Assembly: GCA_038503035.1 (NCBI GenBank)
Contig: JAVSML010025176.1
Coordinates: forward strand, 1,299,787 to 1,363,786
Source: Crocodylus rhombifer
Lineage: Eukaryota; Chordata; Crocodylia; Crocodylidae
Direction of reading: 5' to 3'
DNA: 64,000 bases
The notes beneath the pieces are model-generated. The model ran no database searches and had not been told where the DNA came from. It saw only the letters and a list, made by a program, of their open reading frames with translations. Position 1 is the first letter of the stretch. Each line of letters starts with the position of its first letter. Below, in pieces: positions 23,031-35,411 of this stretch. The translations under genes and the position numbers were made by a program.

Positions 23031-24416
23031 TTCTCCAACAAAACCCTAGAAATTTTTTCTTTTATCCATTTCAGTCTCAAGTTATTTAATCCATTCACAT
23101 CATGCTAACACGTTTCCTGCAACTGTTGTTAGGCAGCCATCAGGCAGATTTTGTCATTCTTTGCCTGTTGCAGTTATAGGAGTACCCAAAGATCTCCTCC
23201 ACAAGTCTTTTTGAATGAAGGGGCTGCTTAGGTACCAATATAAGATAGATAACGATTAATAAAATGTTCAGTTATTGGAGGTACATCTACTTATTAAGAT
23301 ATTTAAAATGATGTTAACGTCACACTAATCCATCTCATCACAGGAGACTGAAGTACATCATACATGAAAGCAGTTTCTTTTTAAAGCAAATCACAACATT
23401 CTTTAACAGAAAATTAATATCTAAATTATTTTTTTCTTTTTTAAATATTCTTCTGGTATCCACTTAAATCCACTACAACAGACACAGAACCTGAAACCCA
23501 CGCACATTAGGATCTATGTAGTGTATAAATGGAAATTAACCCCTGGAAATGCTGAAGCATTATGAAAGCTATATATACAGGAACATCTTCTCATTAATAC
23601 ATGGTTTTCATCTCAATGACCTCTGCCTCAAGCCTTCTTTGCAAAGCGTAAAAAGACTCTCATTGTTAGTTTGGCATTTTACGTTTTGGAGGATATTGGG
23701 GAACTTGCTGTTATAATAAGTACCAAGAGCACTTGGTACTAGAAAACATAGAGAAAATGGCTAAAAACAAATTATTTTGAACAAACAGAATGCTGACAGA
23801 ACATTTTTGACAAGTTTGCATGGTATATTGTCTCAGTAACCAGCCTAAGACTTCATCAAACACCAAGTATCAGCTTGTTCACTCAGAACTTGATCCAAAA
23901 CCCAATACAGCAAAATAGGAGTCTTCCTACCAATATCCATAAGGTTTGATTCAGCTCTTCAAGGCTTGGAAGATCCTTGTAATAAGTATCTTGCAGTACC
24001 TTCTTCTCAGTTTATTCAACGAAGATTTAGACAACCACCCTATTTAAACTTGAAGAGATATTTTTCCAAATCATAAAAAGCAGCGAGCAGCTCTTCAAAA
24101 GAATCTCACTCCTAAAGTTATGGGACTGTTTCATACTGGCACTGGATGTTACAAAGCACTTCCTTGACTACAGTATTCTTCACTTAATGATGTGTTCTGT
24201 TGCTCACTATAAAGCAGCAACAAATATACAAGGTATGAAGTTGGAAACCTCACCTCTGGCTGTCTTAAGACATCCTAGATGGGCAAGGGTCAGCATATCA
24301 CCAGCACATGTATACACACCCATTCTCCATACTGCAGGACCCAAGTTCCTGCACAGTAATCTCAGATTAAATTTCCTCCACTAAATGTACAACAATTAAT
24401 GTTTATTAGGACTCTA
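23031..24416. other. Unannotated AT-rich stretch
   Basis: No recognisable gene or repeat ends. Confidence 0.5.
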
Positions 24417-24838
24417 TGGCTACATCCACACAAGAGCGGCCACTTGTTTCTCTGGAGACAAGAAGCAGTGACACACCTTGCCCTCGGGGAACACCAATGC
24501 CATGCACCCTCTGGAGCACACTAGGTTACCCCAGGTGGGGTAGGAAAGGCCAGAGCCAGCAACTGTGCTGGCCCCAGGAGCTTTACCTGGGGTCCTGGGG
24601 GAGATGCAGCCATGGCCGGAGTGTGGCTGCAGCCAACTAGGCTCTGGTTTTGGGCGGCGCGCAATGCTGCAAAGTGTACCACCCCACTTTAAGGCACCAG
24701 GGTTGTTTTTTTTCCCTGGGATCTCCTGGGGTCAAAAGAACCTCTGCACAAGGTAGCAGCATGGGGAACACCTGTGTGTGTGGTGTGGAGCACCACGGAC
24801 GTACCACACAGCTGTGCTTATCTGGATGTGGTTTACAT
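24417..24838. mobile_element. Possible TIR element of unknown superfamily
   Basis: GGCTACATCCACACAAG at about 24418 pairs with the right edge, which on minus reads AACCACATCCAGATAAG (24833-24817). The sequence between them is GC-rich and non-coding. No target duplication was found, so the call is tentative. Confidence 0.35.
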
Positions 24839-24995
24839 GTTCATTTCGATGGCATAATCTGGCTCCCAAATACAAAGTCTAAACAAATATTTTTAAACAA
24901 GACACCTAGCAATTTTACAAGAAGTCATTTTTGTATTTGTTTAGATATATTTTATATACTTTCCTAATCAGCATTAACAGAAGAAAATTCAGGAA

Positions 24996-25610
24996 TACTG
25001 TATTTACCTGAATCCAGGTTTTCCACCCCAATAAGCATGGGAAAAAGACAAAGCTGAACCACCATCTGCCCCAGGCCAGGACAGCTTCTTTGGTGGGGGA
25101 TGCGGCATGCAGCTGGGGGAGTGTGGGGGGGAGGAATGGGAGACACCACATGTGTGGCTTGGAGGGGAAGCACAGGGGAGACCAGGCAGCCTTCCCCACA
25201 GTAGCCCCCTTCCCTCCCTTACTTTTGCTCTGGTCCTTCCAGCCCTGATTGGGCCTTGCCAAGAGTTGCCACTGGCTCCTCCCTACCTGGGCAAGGCTGA
25301 GGCCAGGTCAGGGCTGCCACTTTTGCTGACTGTCCTAGAGATACAGCAGAGCTACAGCAGAACGTAAGAGGCTGGGGGGGGGAGAGGAGGTGGGATAGGT
25401 AAGGGTCAAGGGAACAAGGAATGGGGGTCTGGCCCCTTGCCTCCCCACCACAGCAGTGGGTAGAATGAAATTAAGACAATGTTCCACTAATTAGATTCTT
25501 AAAATGGAAAAATATTTTTAAGTATATAAATTTTCCATGTACAGAATCTAATTATTGGTGGGGTCATCTTCTTAAATTCAAAGTAATCTTGGATTTGGGT
25601 AAACACAGTA
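24996..25610. mobile_element. TA-target DNA transposon (MITE-like), copy 1
   Basis: The element 24998-25608 (611 bp) is flanked by TA. The left end is CTGTATTTACCTGAATCCAG and the right end read on minus is CTGTGTTTACCCAAATCCAAG. An inner hairpin at about 25492-25551 pairs TAGATTCT..TGGAAAA with TTTTCCATGTACAGAATCTA. The middle is GC-rich and non-coding. The family recurs in the other orientation at 41040-41723. Confidence 0.7.
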
Positions 25611-28600
25611 AGTCAGCTACTATTTCACATGCTAAGCAAATCTTTAGCACTAGACACTATTCATACAAAAAACAGTTCAGCAACATCTTTCTCAACTAAT
25701 TTCTCCCTTAATTCCTTTTTACAAACAGAAGCATTTCTAGCACTTTCCTTAAAAAATTCTTGAATACTCAATATAGTGATTTTATAAACTACTAACTATA
25801 TGCATTCTACAACATACTTTTGCAGTTATTGTGTACTGCACACATTTTAGCTTTTCATTGGAAAAAGAAATCAGTACCTGCTTAGCCTCTATGTTACATT
25901 TATTGTGCTATAGACATGATAATCATCATTTCTGCTGTAATCATATTTCCTCAGTTAGATTTTTTTTTTACATAGAGACTATGAGAACTCTTTGGTATTG
26001 GGAAGAACATAACAGTTCATCAGCTATGCATGTCTTGACAGTCTGTGCATACCTGACTGCATTAGGGCTTTTGTGCTTTCATTTTTAGGTCATGCGAATA
26101 CTGTAAGTACTATAATGAAACCACAATCCTGTCTCTGCTCTCTCACACAGAAGTGCCTTGAATCATAAATATTTCAATTACTGTTTTCTTAGCTCTAAAA
26201 GATATCACTTGTATTTTCTATAAACTCTTTCTTTAATTTTACCTCTCTTCCTCTTCCAAAGACCTCAGTCTCTCTTGTGACACCACAGCAAAGTACTATT
26301 TAAATGTGCACTAAATAAAAAAGATTGACCTTCACTGCAACAAATACCAAGTAGCTTTCAAAAGGCACAAAATCATTAATAAAATTTAAGAAATTTCCTC
26401 AGATGAATCTAGAGTATAAGCCATTGATGGCATAAGCTGACACAGCTCTAGTTAAGCCAATAGAGTTTACTTACTTCCATCAGGAATGATTTTGGTCCCA
26501 GTTCACAAAAAATTAAGTTGTTCATTATTTCTTTCTTTAGAAGTCACAGTCCAAACTTCTCTCACATGCAGTATTAAATAAATAAGGGTGATATGACTTT
26601 TCTTTTCTGTAAACCTGAGGTCTCTATGTATTTTCCTCACCACTTACTCATCTCCTTGTTTTTTGTCTGTTCTGGCTTCTAACCAATCTCATGTTTTTCT
26701 TGGCTCCTTTCCCTACACACTCCCCAGCTTTTTTATTTTGGACTTGTCACTCTCTTTTCCAAAACCACAGTGGCTTCCCACAGCCAACTCATCCCAATTT
26801 CCCCTGTATTATTTGTGAATGGTAAAGCTATACAGTTTTTGATCTAATTCCCAAACATCAAAAATCGGCAACTGCAGAGTTTACTACACATTCGTCACAG
26901 CTTCTTTCGCTGTTTAGGTCAAATACCAAAGAATGCAATGGAACCTGTAAATATTAATAATAATAGTGGCACAACAGAAAAAGCGAAGTGTCAGAAAAGA
27001 AAAGTTCTAAAGATTCAATTTTTAAAGGCTAGAATTAGGGTAGACTGAGAAGCGCAAGTCAAAATAGTATGTGCAGCATTTAATTTTTGGGATGCTGTTT
27101 TAGTCAGGTCTAAAACTGATTCAAAAAGCAACACGTATTTATTCCTTAATATCTGACTATCTAAAACAATGTGATTGCCCTTTGCTAGTTTTCATGGAGA
27201 GGGTCTCAGGTTCCACAGGCACACTGCATTTCTTAACATCTGTATCAGGATGGAACTAAACAGTTGATCCAGAAGCAAAGCGGCATGGAAAATTGGAACT
27301 TCCCATCTCCATCCTTCTATGGAAATACACACCACAACTATCACTCTGGTAAAATTAATTTACAGGAAGTTCATTTTAAAAAAAAATATGTATGAATTAC
27401 CACAACATGTATACATATATTTAAAATACATTTCACACCATTTTGCTTCATTACAAATTTTGGGCTACTGTAGAGCTATGGTTTCAAGATTTTGTTTAAT
27501 AATTTCACAGAAATGTTGTAAAATTTATCTCATTATCAGAGAAGAGTAACTTGAACAGAGTTGTTTCCAATCTCTCAAATTAAAATGCCATAAAACCGCA
27601 CAAAATCTTATTTAAAAAATATAAATATCTACCCATAGAAACTAGCTGGGGGGGGTTTTAAAAGAAATTGCCTAGACACAAGGAATTCAATTCTGCCTTA
27701 AACTGTAACTTAAAAAAAATAATGCCAATTTGGGAATGAAGCAAACTGGGGTCTAGCTGATTTTCTGCTTTCCTCACAGCATTATGGAGGCAAAAATAGA
27801 TTAAGTAAAAGCCAGATTTGAAAATTAATAACAATAATTTGTGTGTATGTTTAGGGAGTAGCTCCCAAAAGTATAGGAGCCCCAGGATGCCATTTGTGCT
27901 GTGTGTGAAAAAGGAGAAGGGACTCTGATGTCTTCACAGACTGAGGTCCTCCCTATGCCATTTCAGAGGGTGGGGCAAAATGAATCAGAAGAGTAAACAA
28001 GAATCTACCCAGAGGTTGAGGTTATAGGGAAAGTGGCCTTTAAGCCACACAGGACCCACTTAAATGGCTAATGGAACAGAGTCAGGGTAGCTATCATGCC
28101 CCTTCCCAATGTTAAGCTCAAGTTCTGGCTTGTATGAATGCAAGTCTTCATTCACCTGCATGGCCTAATTGATTAGAAATATTTGCTATTAAGTGAAATT
28201 GCAGCCAAACATTTTATCATCGAATATCTATACTCAAACTATATTTAGTACACGGTATACAAGGAAATCACACTTGTCTTCTGCAGTAAACTTTCACAAA
28301 AAAAGTGTGTTATTGATAAACTCCAGACAGAGAACAGTCTCACCCTCTACCCTAGTTGTAGAAAGGACACCGTGATTCAATCACCAGCAACAAGAAACAA
28401 ACCAAATTGCTAAAAAAAGAGTCTGCATCTACTCATATTCCACTCCTCAGCTTACTTTGCAATAAGACTTCATAAACTGATAAATATAATTTGTTCAATA
28501 TTTATTTTAATTTCCTTTAGGATAGGAATGTAAAGCCCTTTATTAAAAAGCACCAACTGATCTAATTTTACTATCCCTTCTCTACATAACTTGGGATCTA

Positions 28601-28649
28601 CTGTTCACATGCTACTCTGTATTATACCAAAACCACAGCATACTGCAGA
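25611..28649. other. Repeat-poor AT-rich stretch
   Basis: Three kilobases of AT-rich sequence without recognisable mobile-element ends, long frames or RNA genes. A CCACAGTGGCTTCCCAC-type motif at about 26767 may be an L2 trace but is too short to call. Confidence 0.45.
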
Positions 28650-29230
28650 TGTGATTTTCACCTACTTGTGTGGTGGCAGTACAAGACAGCAGACTGGGAA
28701 GATCTGCACCTTTTTAAACTACATCAGAGATGTACAGCATAAACTTTCACAAGCAGAGGGCTTACTTCATCAGATGCTGTGAAGGGACTGCAGGTAACAA
28801 AGCTGCTAAGCAGAAAGCAATGATTAGGACATGAAATGTGGGTAGAGAAGGGGAAGGAAGAGGAGGGGGCACAGCTAAGATGCAAAGTGAGTAGGAAAGA
28901 GAAAAACAAAGCAGTTAACCTATTGAGGGACATACAGCTTATAAAAAGTAATTCAAGTAATGGAATAAGCCCTAGTTTTGGTTGAGACCATACTTAACAC
29001 AAACTAGCAATGCTCACTCCTTTTTCCTCCCCTATTCCCTACCCTTAACACTATAATCACTGCTTCTTTTTAGCAGTTCTGCTTCCTGCAGTCCCTTCAC
29101 AGCACCTCATGAAGTAAACCCTCTGCCTAGGAAGGCTTATGTAATGCATCCCTGATGTAGTCTATAAAGGTGCGAATCTACCCTGCCTTCTACCTTAGTT
29201 CAGACTAACAGAGCTAACTACCTCTCCAGC
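28650..29230. repeat. Large imperfect inverted repeat (foldback)
   Basis: The left arm (about 28670-28880) and right arm (about 29005-29215) are imperfect reverse complements. For example, TTACTTCATCAGATGCTGTGAAGGGACTGCAGG at 28765-28796 pairs with the CTGCAGTCCCTTCACAGCACCTCATGAAGTAAA segment at 29085-29117. Pairing continues outward (CAGAGATGTACAG with the CATCCCTGATG area) and inward into the GGGGAAGGAAGAGGAGG / CTCCTTTTTCCTCCCC tracts. The outer right edge contains GTTCAGACTAACAGAGCTAACTA, a motif seen in reptile interspersed repeats. It may be two copies head to head or one foldback element. Confidence 0.65.
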
Positions 29231-30169
29231 AGCATGTGGGTCTTCACTGCTGCTCATATCTGAATTTCTGATACTAAAAAATCCTGAACTTCACATGCAA
29301 ATCTAATAAAAATGAAGAAAGGAAAAGAACAAAATAATAAAAATTCATATCTGCAAACATCCACCTCTGGTGATAAATAAGAATAAACTTTTTAGACATT
29401 CTACAAATGAAAGTGTTATTAGGAATCTTAAAAGAGAAAAAAAGAGGTAACTAGTATTTTTAACTCTCCTGACCTCTCCCTCTCTCTCTTTCTCTGTTTT
29501 ATTTTTGGAGGCTGCTTTAGCAAATCTTGAAAATCAGATCTAGAAATACCTTTCAATTTTCTTCAACAGCACAAGCACCTTCAACCTTTGTAGGCCCAAA
29601 GTGGAAAAAAAAGCTCCTAATTGAATATGGCTGGAATCTTAAGACTATCCAAGGTTAAGATATTGGGTAACTAACTTTTTCTATAACATCAGTTTAGTTC
29701 AGTTTCCATAGTGCCAATAATCTCAAAGTTACAATCTAGAAAAATATAAAGTCAAAATGGAGAAAAGTTAGGTCTAAAATGAAGGCTGCCCTTTTAACAA
29801 GGGATTGTTGAGAAGTATGCGGCAATTGGTATGAAAAAATTAGATACTTTACATTATTTCTAGTGCCACTAACTGTCACAAAGTTTAAAAAGAGTAATCA
29901 GTTTGAGTGCGCCAAAAATTAGTATTCAATTTTTGTAATGGACTTGATAGCATTTCTGAGATTCACAGTGATTTGCAATTTTCTCCACGAACAATCATAC
30001 ATACCATGAGTACTTCTTAGTGACCTGTGTCCTAAATCACTTTCAGTTCATACAAGAAAATGACCTCTTTATGACTTGACTCAGAGAGAAACAACATGAC
30101 AATTCCCATCACTCATTCTGTTTCCAGCCACTACTAGAATTAAATTGCTCTGGAAAACCAGGGAGAGGA
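29231..30169. other. Unannotated AT-rich stretch
   Basis: No recognisable gene or repeat. Confidence 0.45.
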
Positions 30170-30370
30170 GGGGAAAAATAATACTTAGCATTTAATAAAC
30201 ATTAATTAATTCATCCTCACATCTGCCAGGTAGGTAGATAAGAGTCATTAACTTAATTTGGCAGATGGGAGACAGAAGTTAAGCAACATTTCCAAAGCCA
30301 TAAAGTAAATCATTGGCAGAACTCAGGAGTTTTGGGCTCTTCTCAGTCCACGAGAATATAATACCTCCTG
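30170..30370 (-). repeat. MIR-like SINE, minus strand
   Basis: The order 'ATCTGCCAGGTAGGTAGATAAG..GGCAGATGGGAGACAGAAGTTAAGCAACATTTCCAAAGCCA..GGCAGAACTCAGGAGTTTTGGGC' follows the antisense MIR core (cag atgGGgaaactgaggc..gagaggttaag..cttgcccaaggtca..ggcagagctgg). It is diverged, as expected for an ancient insertion. Confidence 0.65.
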
Positions 30371-32649
30371 AACCATGCTGAATTAAGTGCATCTTCTCAA
30401 ATGATCAAATTTGTTTTTCTATTTCAATTAAATCAAACCTGAAAAACAGAAGTGCACAACAATTTTTTTATTACATTAGGAAAAAAATCTTAAATGACAC
30501 CAAGAATTAGTCTTTACTCTTAAAATATTTTTCAGATGCATTTCTATTTTAGAACTCCATTTAAACTATTTAAGCAACATGTGATTATTTAATGTTTTGA
30601 GTTTTAGTCATTTTTAAAACGTGAAATCAATACACCAATTGCATTTGTACACTTTCCCTCTAGCACTGTTAAACACTAGTATTGTTCATTTACTAGCTCA
30701 TATAGTCCTTTTAATCTTTCAAGCACTCTATAAGCGTCAACTTGGTTGGTGTTTAAAGAGACTTGTAATATATACAATGCTAAAATAACAGAAAAAAGTC
30801 ACAAAACAATTAAGAGTTTATTTTATAAATGTCACACACAATGCATCACAAAAATTAAAAGTCACCCCTGCTACACAAAACCAAAGAAACCCACATATAA
30901 GGATTAACTTGCAAGTGTTTGAGCTCATTTTGTTAAAACCTCATGTAAATTTAATATGAGGCCTCATCTGAAGCAAGTATTTTAGATACTATATGTTGTT
31001 ATCAAAATACATACCGGATTATGCATCACATTAAAAGCAACTAAATGATATATAGATTGAATATACAAATAGAATATTATATGTATTCTAAAAATACTTG
31101 CTTTGAAACCCTTTCCTATTCTTCAAGTATTTACTAATTTACTATTTGGGTAGTGAATTTTTTTTTTTCAGATGTACCACCAAAAAACAAACAAACACCC
31201 AGCAACACCGTCATTTTGCTAACAACACACTACAAATTAGTTTCTTCTATGAATTGTTTAATTCATGCAAAAATAACTGATTATAGACACCAAATATGAT
31301 GCTACATTTAAAAATATCCTCTCTAAAACACTAGAATCAATATCTTGCCCATGCAGGTTTAAAGTAACATTAAAGAAAACAGTTTATTAATGAACCATAC
31401 TTTCTTCATAGTAATATTACTAGCAGCAATATCTTTTCCTTGGCAACTTTAAATTACCAGGTGTAAACACACACACACAACTCTTAAAGTTTATTTTTCA
31501 TTTCACTTTCACAAGCTAACTCCCCAGTTTCAAAAAGTATTTAAGTTACCAAGGGCCTGATAAAGAGACTACTGATGTCCACATCAGGACCCCCATAGTC
31601 GTCAATGAGGTTTGGATCAGGCACTTAAAGCCAAGCAGCAAAGGAACATAATAAAAACTCCTCAAAAGGTACATTTTAAGTTTCTTTTATTATTAAAAAG
31701 TAAAATAAAAGCCCCTAAAAACAGAAATGCTGCTCAAGTGAAAAGTATTGTGGCTCTTCCTGTGGCTTTATTGCCATTCTCTTCTCTATTAAGAGATGAG
31801 ACTATAAAATTTAGGGTAGGGATTTAACTTTAAAACTTTAGGGATTTAAATACACGCGTGCACACACACTTCGCTAGCATTCTTTCTGGTCCAGCTACCA
31901 TCATATGTCAAATCCTTTTTCTCACCAAGTACAATTACTCTCTTACAGCATGACCCAAAAGTTACCTCAGTCTTTCCCCCCCCTTCACTCTGACACCCAA
32001 TTTAGACAGTTTACCAATGCTCAAAGTAATAAAGGATTATTCCTTTTTAAAACTGGTGTTCAACCTTAAAAGGAACTGACTGTTAAGACAGTCATGAGAA
32101 GCCTGAAACAAGTTTAACTTGTGAACAGAGGAAGAAAACAAAAACACTCTATGTCATCTTTACCTTGACCTCTTTGAGTTCAATACCTTGGCCATTTTAA
32201 ATTCTAATATACAACAAGCAGCTTGTATTGATCTAGATAATAAGTGATATCCCGCTATGTGGGGGTTTTTCTGAAAGTTCTCATCTCCATCTTTTGGGTC
32301 ACCCATATTCTCAAAAGTGGGGGGGGGGGGTTCCCTCTTACAGGTGGGGTGTCCTAGAGAAACCTGAGCAAGTCTCTTAGCACCTGGTCTTTTCTTCCCT
32401 TTCCTGTCCTTCCCTCCCTCACAACCAAACCCTGCTAAGCTCCCAGCCCACTAGTTCTCAAGCTTTTCAGAATCAAACTTTGACAACTTTCTGTCTCTGA
32501 CTATTCCTGATTTTCAAAAGCAAAATTCCAGGAGAAAGCTCCCACCACAAGCTATAACTGCCCCAGGAATCGCATAGGCCTGGCGTGATTATTTATTCAT
32601 CTCTTGTATTAGGTTTAACGTTTTCTGTTGCTGTTATTCAAGGTTAACT
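30371..32649. other. Repeat-poor AT-rich stretch next to the CpG island
   Basis: No clear repeats apart from short (AC)n at about 31472-31483 and a G12 run at 32319-32330. By position it would be inside the first intron of the inferred minus-strand gene, and so is a place where conserved regulatory sequence could lie. That is inference only. Confidence 0.4.
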
Positions 32650-33670
32650 CTAGCCGGCAAGTACATTTAAAAGGGATCGCGAAGGTGGAGGAGACCCAAG
32701 GGCGGCGGCGGGAACTGCCTGTGTAGGCAAGATCAAGTACCATGTAGTAACCGGCCCTGGCCAGAGAGGGTAGATGGCGAACACCTTCCGCAGCAAAGCC
32801 CTCCGAGTGCACGTGCAGCCGGCCGGGCCAGCGCCCAGATCAGCGGCGAGATCACAGGTCCCCCCCTCCCCTGATGCACCTAGGGACTGGCCAGGGAGGC
32901 TGGAAAGCGGAGAGAGGTGTTTGTGTGCAAGCTTTACACACACACACCCCCCACACACACACACAAAGAAGAAGCGGGGCATGTTTCTTTACGCGTGCCT
33001 AGAATTTCCCTATTAAAAAAAAAAAAAGGCAAGGCAGGGATGGGATGGGAATGAAAGCCCCCCTCCCACTGAAACAACATCATCCAGCAGAGCGTTTCAG
33101 CGCCCCGCGGTGCCTGCATTGTGCATCTGGACTAAAAGTTGGGCTTCAAGAAGAAACTCCATTTTGCACCAAGCGCTGCTAAAAGCCTAGCTGAAGTTTG
33201 GTAGGTGGCAGCGCGGCGCACACAACAGGGGATTCAATTCACATCGCAGCCTCCTCGGGAAGACACCGTGCGCTTCTCCTTCCTCGGGGGAGGAGGGGAC
33301 TAGGGAAAAAAAGTCAACCCCTGGCTGCCCCGGTCCCAGTGCTCCCCCAGCCCGGATGCAAGACTTTTAAAACCACTTCAAAACTACAAGGCACATTAAC
33401 AAACAACCCCAAGCAAGTTAGTCCCCATCTCACAACCTCCCCCCACTCCCGTCACAACTGTGACCCGAGGGGGGGGGGGTCGCACAAAGTGACCCATTTG
33501 CAAGGAGGAAGCTTGACACATGTCACATTTTGCACCCACCGCGCTTAAGAGCTGCCGGAGCTGAAAAACTTTCCAGCAGCAGCGAGGAGAGGAGGAGGGG
33601 GAGGGAGAGAGGATGAAAGTAACAAGTCAAAGCGGGGACTTGAAGGGGGAGAAAAGGGAGGGGGGAGAAA

Positions 33671-33682
33671 ACTTACCAAGAG
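33671..33682 (-). promoter_or_regulatory. Consensus splice donor (minus strand)
   Basis: CTTG|GTAAGT read on minus. It matches the U1 pairing consensus at every intron position from +1 to +6. It is the only strong donor I see in the island on either strand. Confidence 0.6.
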
Positions 33683-33870
33683 GAGACAGTGTGTAGAGCG
33701 TCCCGAGGAGCTGCCACCGAGAGAGGGAGAGCGCGGAGCTGCACTGGCCCCCACACAAACAAACACACATACAAAGTCTTTGCAGGAGGAGGAGCAGCTG
33801 CCGCCGCCGCCGCCGCCGCCGCCGGGACGCGCGAGCAGAGACACGGGAGGGGAGGGAGGGAGGGCGGGGG
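33677..33870 (-). other. Inferred 5' untranslated first exon of a minus-strand gene
   Basis: On the minus strand the sequence ACTGTCTCCTCTTG is followed by GTAAGTTTTC, a near-ideal splice donor with the last exon base at 33677. A TATAAT-like element lies at about 33878-33872 (minus), but the true start could be further upstream, so the 5' bound given here is provisional. The exon contains a (CGG)8 tract and no convincing coding frame: the 279-residue frame through it is Arg/Pro/Ala low complexity. A 9-codon upstream-type frame (MPPLLVVLL) ends just before the TATAAT. The rest of the gene lies left of the window. I do not recognise it. Confidence 0.55.
33801..33824 (-). repeat. (CGG)8 triplet repeat in predicted 5' UTR
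   Basis: Eight uninterrupted CCG units on plus read as CGG on the inferred transcript, directly upstream of the GCAGCTGCTCCTCCTCCTGC segment of the exon. Confidence 0.85.
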
Positions 33871-33952
33871 ATTATAGGAGAACGACCAGCAGCGGCGGCA
33901 TCGATGCCTGGGATGGATGATCCTCCGCGGGCGAAGCCGGCTCCGCAGCCCC

Positions 33953-33977
33953 GGGCAGGGGCAGGGGCAGGGGCAGG
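33953..33977 (+). repeat. G-quadruplex-type (GGGGCA)n tract
   Basis: Four GGG(G) runs separated by CA satisfy the canonical G3+N1-7 pattern on plus. The same unit occurs as its reverse complement at 36541-36567. Confidence 0.85.
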
Positions 33978-34047
33978 CGGCGGCGGGAGCGCCGCGTCTC
34001 GCGCTTTCTCCGAGGCTCGCGCCGTCTCGCGCTCTCCCTCCCTCCCC

Positions 34048-34118
34048 CGCGCGCGCGCGTGTGTGTAAGCGGGGGGGGGGGGGGGTGCAGAGAGTGTGAG
34101 AGTGTGTGTGTGTGTGTT
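34048..34118. repeat. (CG)n-(TG)n, G15 and (TG)n tract
   Basis: Alternating CG then TG dinucleotides (34048-34066), a 15-base G run (34071-34085) and a GA/TG-rich stretch ending in (TG)n. Alternating purine-pyrimidine DNA of this type can adopt the Z form. Confidence 0.8.
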
Positions 34119-35411
34119 GTTGAGCAGGCAAAAACAACACGGCTGTAAGCGCAGGAGAGGAAGCGCTCACATGACCGCCAAGTGGCCTGCACAGAAGTGC
34201 TAATAATGCTCTCGGAAACGCGGCGGGGGGGCGCGAGTTGCAGCACAAAAAGTGGAGAGTGCTTGGCCGGGCAGTGCCCCTCCGCCGCCTTCCCCGGCGC
34301 CTCCTCCGCGGGCAGGGAGCCTGGCGGAGCACAATGCGGGAGCGCGGCGCCCGGCTTGACGTCAGGTCCACCTGCTCCTGCTCCTGCTCCGCCCGGCCGG
34401 GAAGTTGTTTGCTCCCGTCGCCCCGCGGACGTGGCGGCTGGAGCAGACAGGGAGAAAACAAAGCCCGAAGTGGTGCCGGCTGCGCTGAGCGGCGGCCCCG
34501 GGGGCAGTCCACCCGCGGCGGGGAGGGAGTGGGGGTGCCGCCTTGCGGGCCACGGGCTGCAGCCGCCCTTCCCTTCCCGGGGGCGTCGGGGCTGCGCGGT
34601 GCTGGGGGCTCGCACGGGCCAAACCCCGGGCCCGGCTCCGCGCACCGCGCTGGGAGAAGCGGCCCGGCCCGGGCGCCGGCTCACGCTTCCTGGGCGCCGG
34701 CAGCCTCGGTGGAGAGGGCCGGGGCGGCGGGGGCGCTGCTCGCTGCCTCCGGTGAGGCGCTAGGAACGGGGCCCCGCCGCTGTCGTGCCCCCTGCCCTCG
34801 GCCTGTCGGCTGCGTCCTGGCTGCGGGCACTTGAACTTCCTATTTATTTTTTTTGGTAGACATTTGAATTCGGTTTAATTGTGAATCACTTGCTTCAAGG
34901 TCTTTGGTGGATAAGGTGCACTCCCCTCGCCCCCAGCACACCCGCCGCCCCCCGTTGTTCCCAATGGAAACCAGCTGCTCGCTCGGCTATTTCTGGGGGC
35001 AACAATGAGAAGTGACGAGGCCGCAGGAACTTGGGCACCCAGAGCCGCTCCGCGCCCGCGGTTGTTCGCCGAGCTCCGCCGGCTGCAAGTGTCCCCCGCT
35101 CCCCCCTGGCCCGCGGGGCCGTTCACGAGCGCGCACACAGGAGGACAAGAGAGTTGTCCTCGCCTCCAGAAACAAGAGAAACTGAGCCCGTCTTCTCCGA
35201 TCCGGGCTTCTCCCCCGGCGCGGGGTCCTGGCACTTGCTCTGGCGCACGGGAGCTGGGGGCGGGGGGCAAGAGGAGCCGGGGAGCGCGAGCCGCCTCGCC
35301 AAGGGGCCGACAAACGAAGAGGCGAGAAGTGGAAAGTTGAGGCTCGGTGTTGTATGTAAAAGCTGCTTCTCTCTCCAGCGAAGACCTGAAGCCATTCGCA
35401 ATTAAAGTGAA

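Noticed and set aside
33673..34684. Long minus-strand open frames (270-279 residues) in the CpG island
   Set aside because: Arg/Pro/Ala/His low-complexity frames caused by GC-rich repeats. Several overlapping frames on both strands are equally long and none shows a domain.
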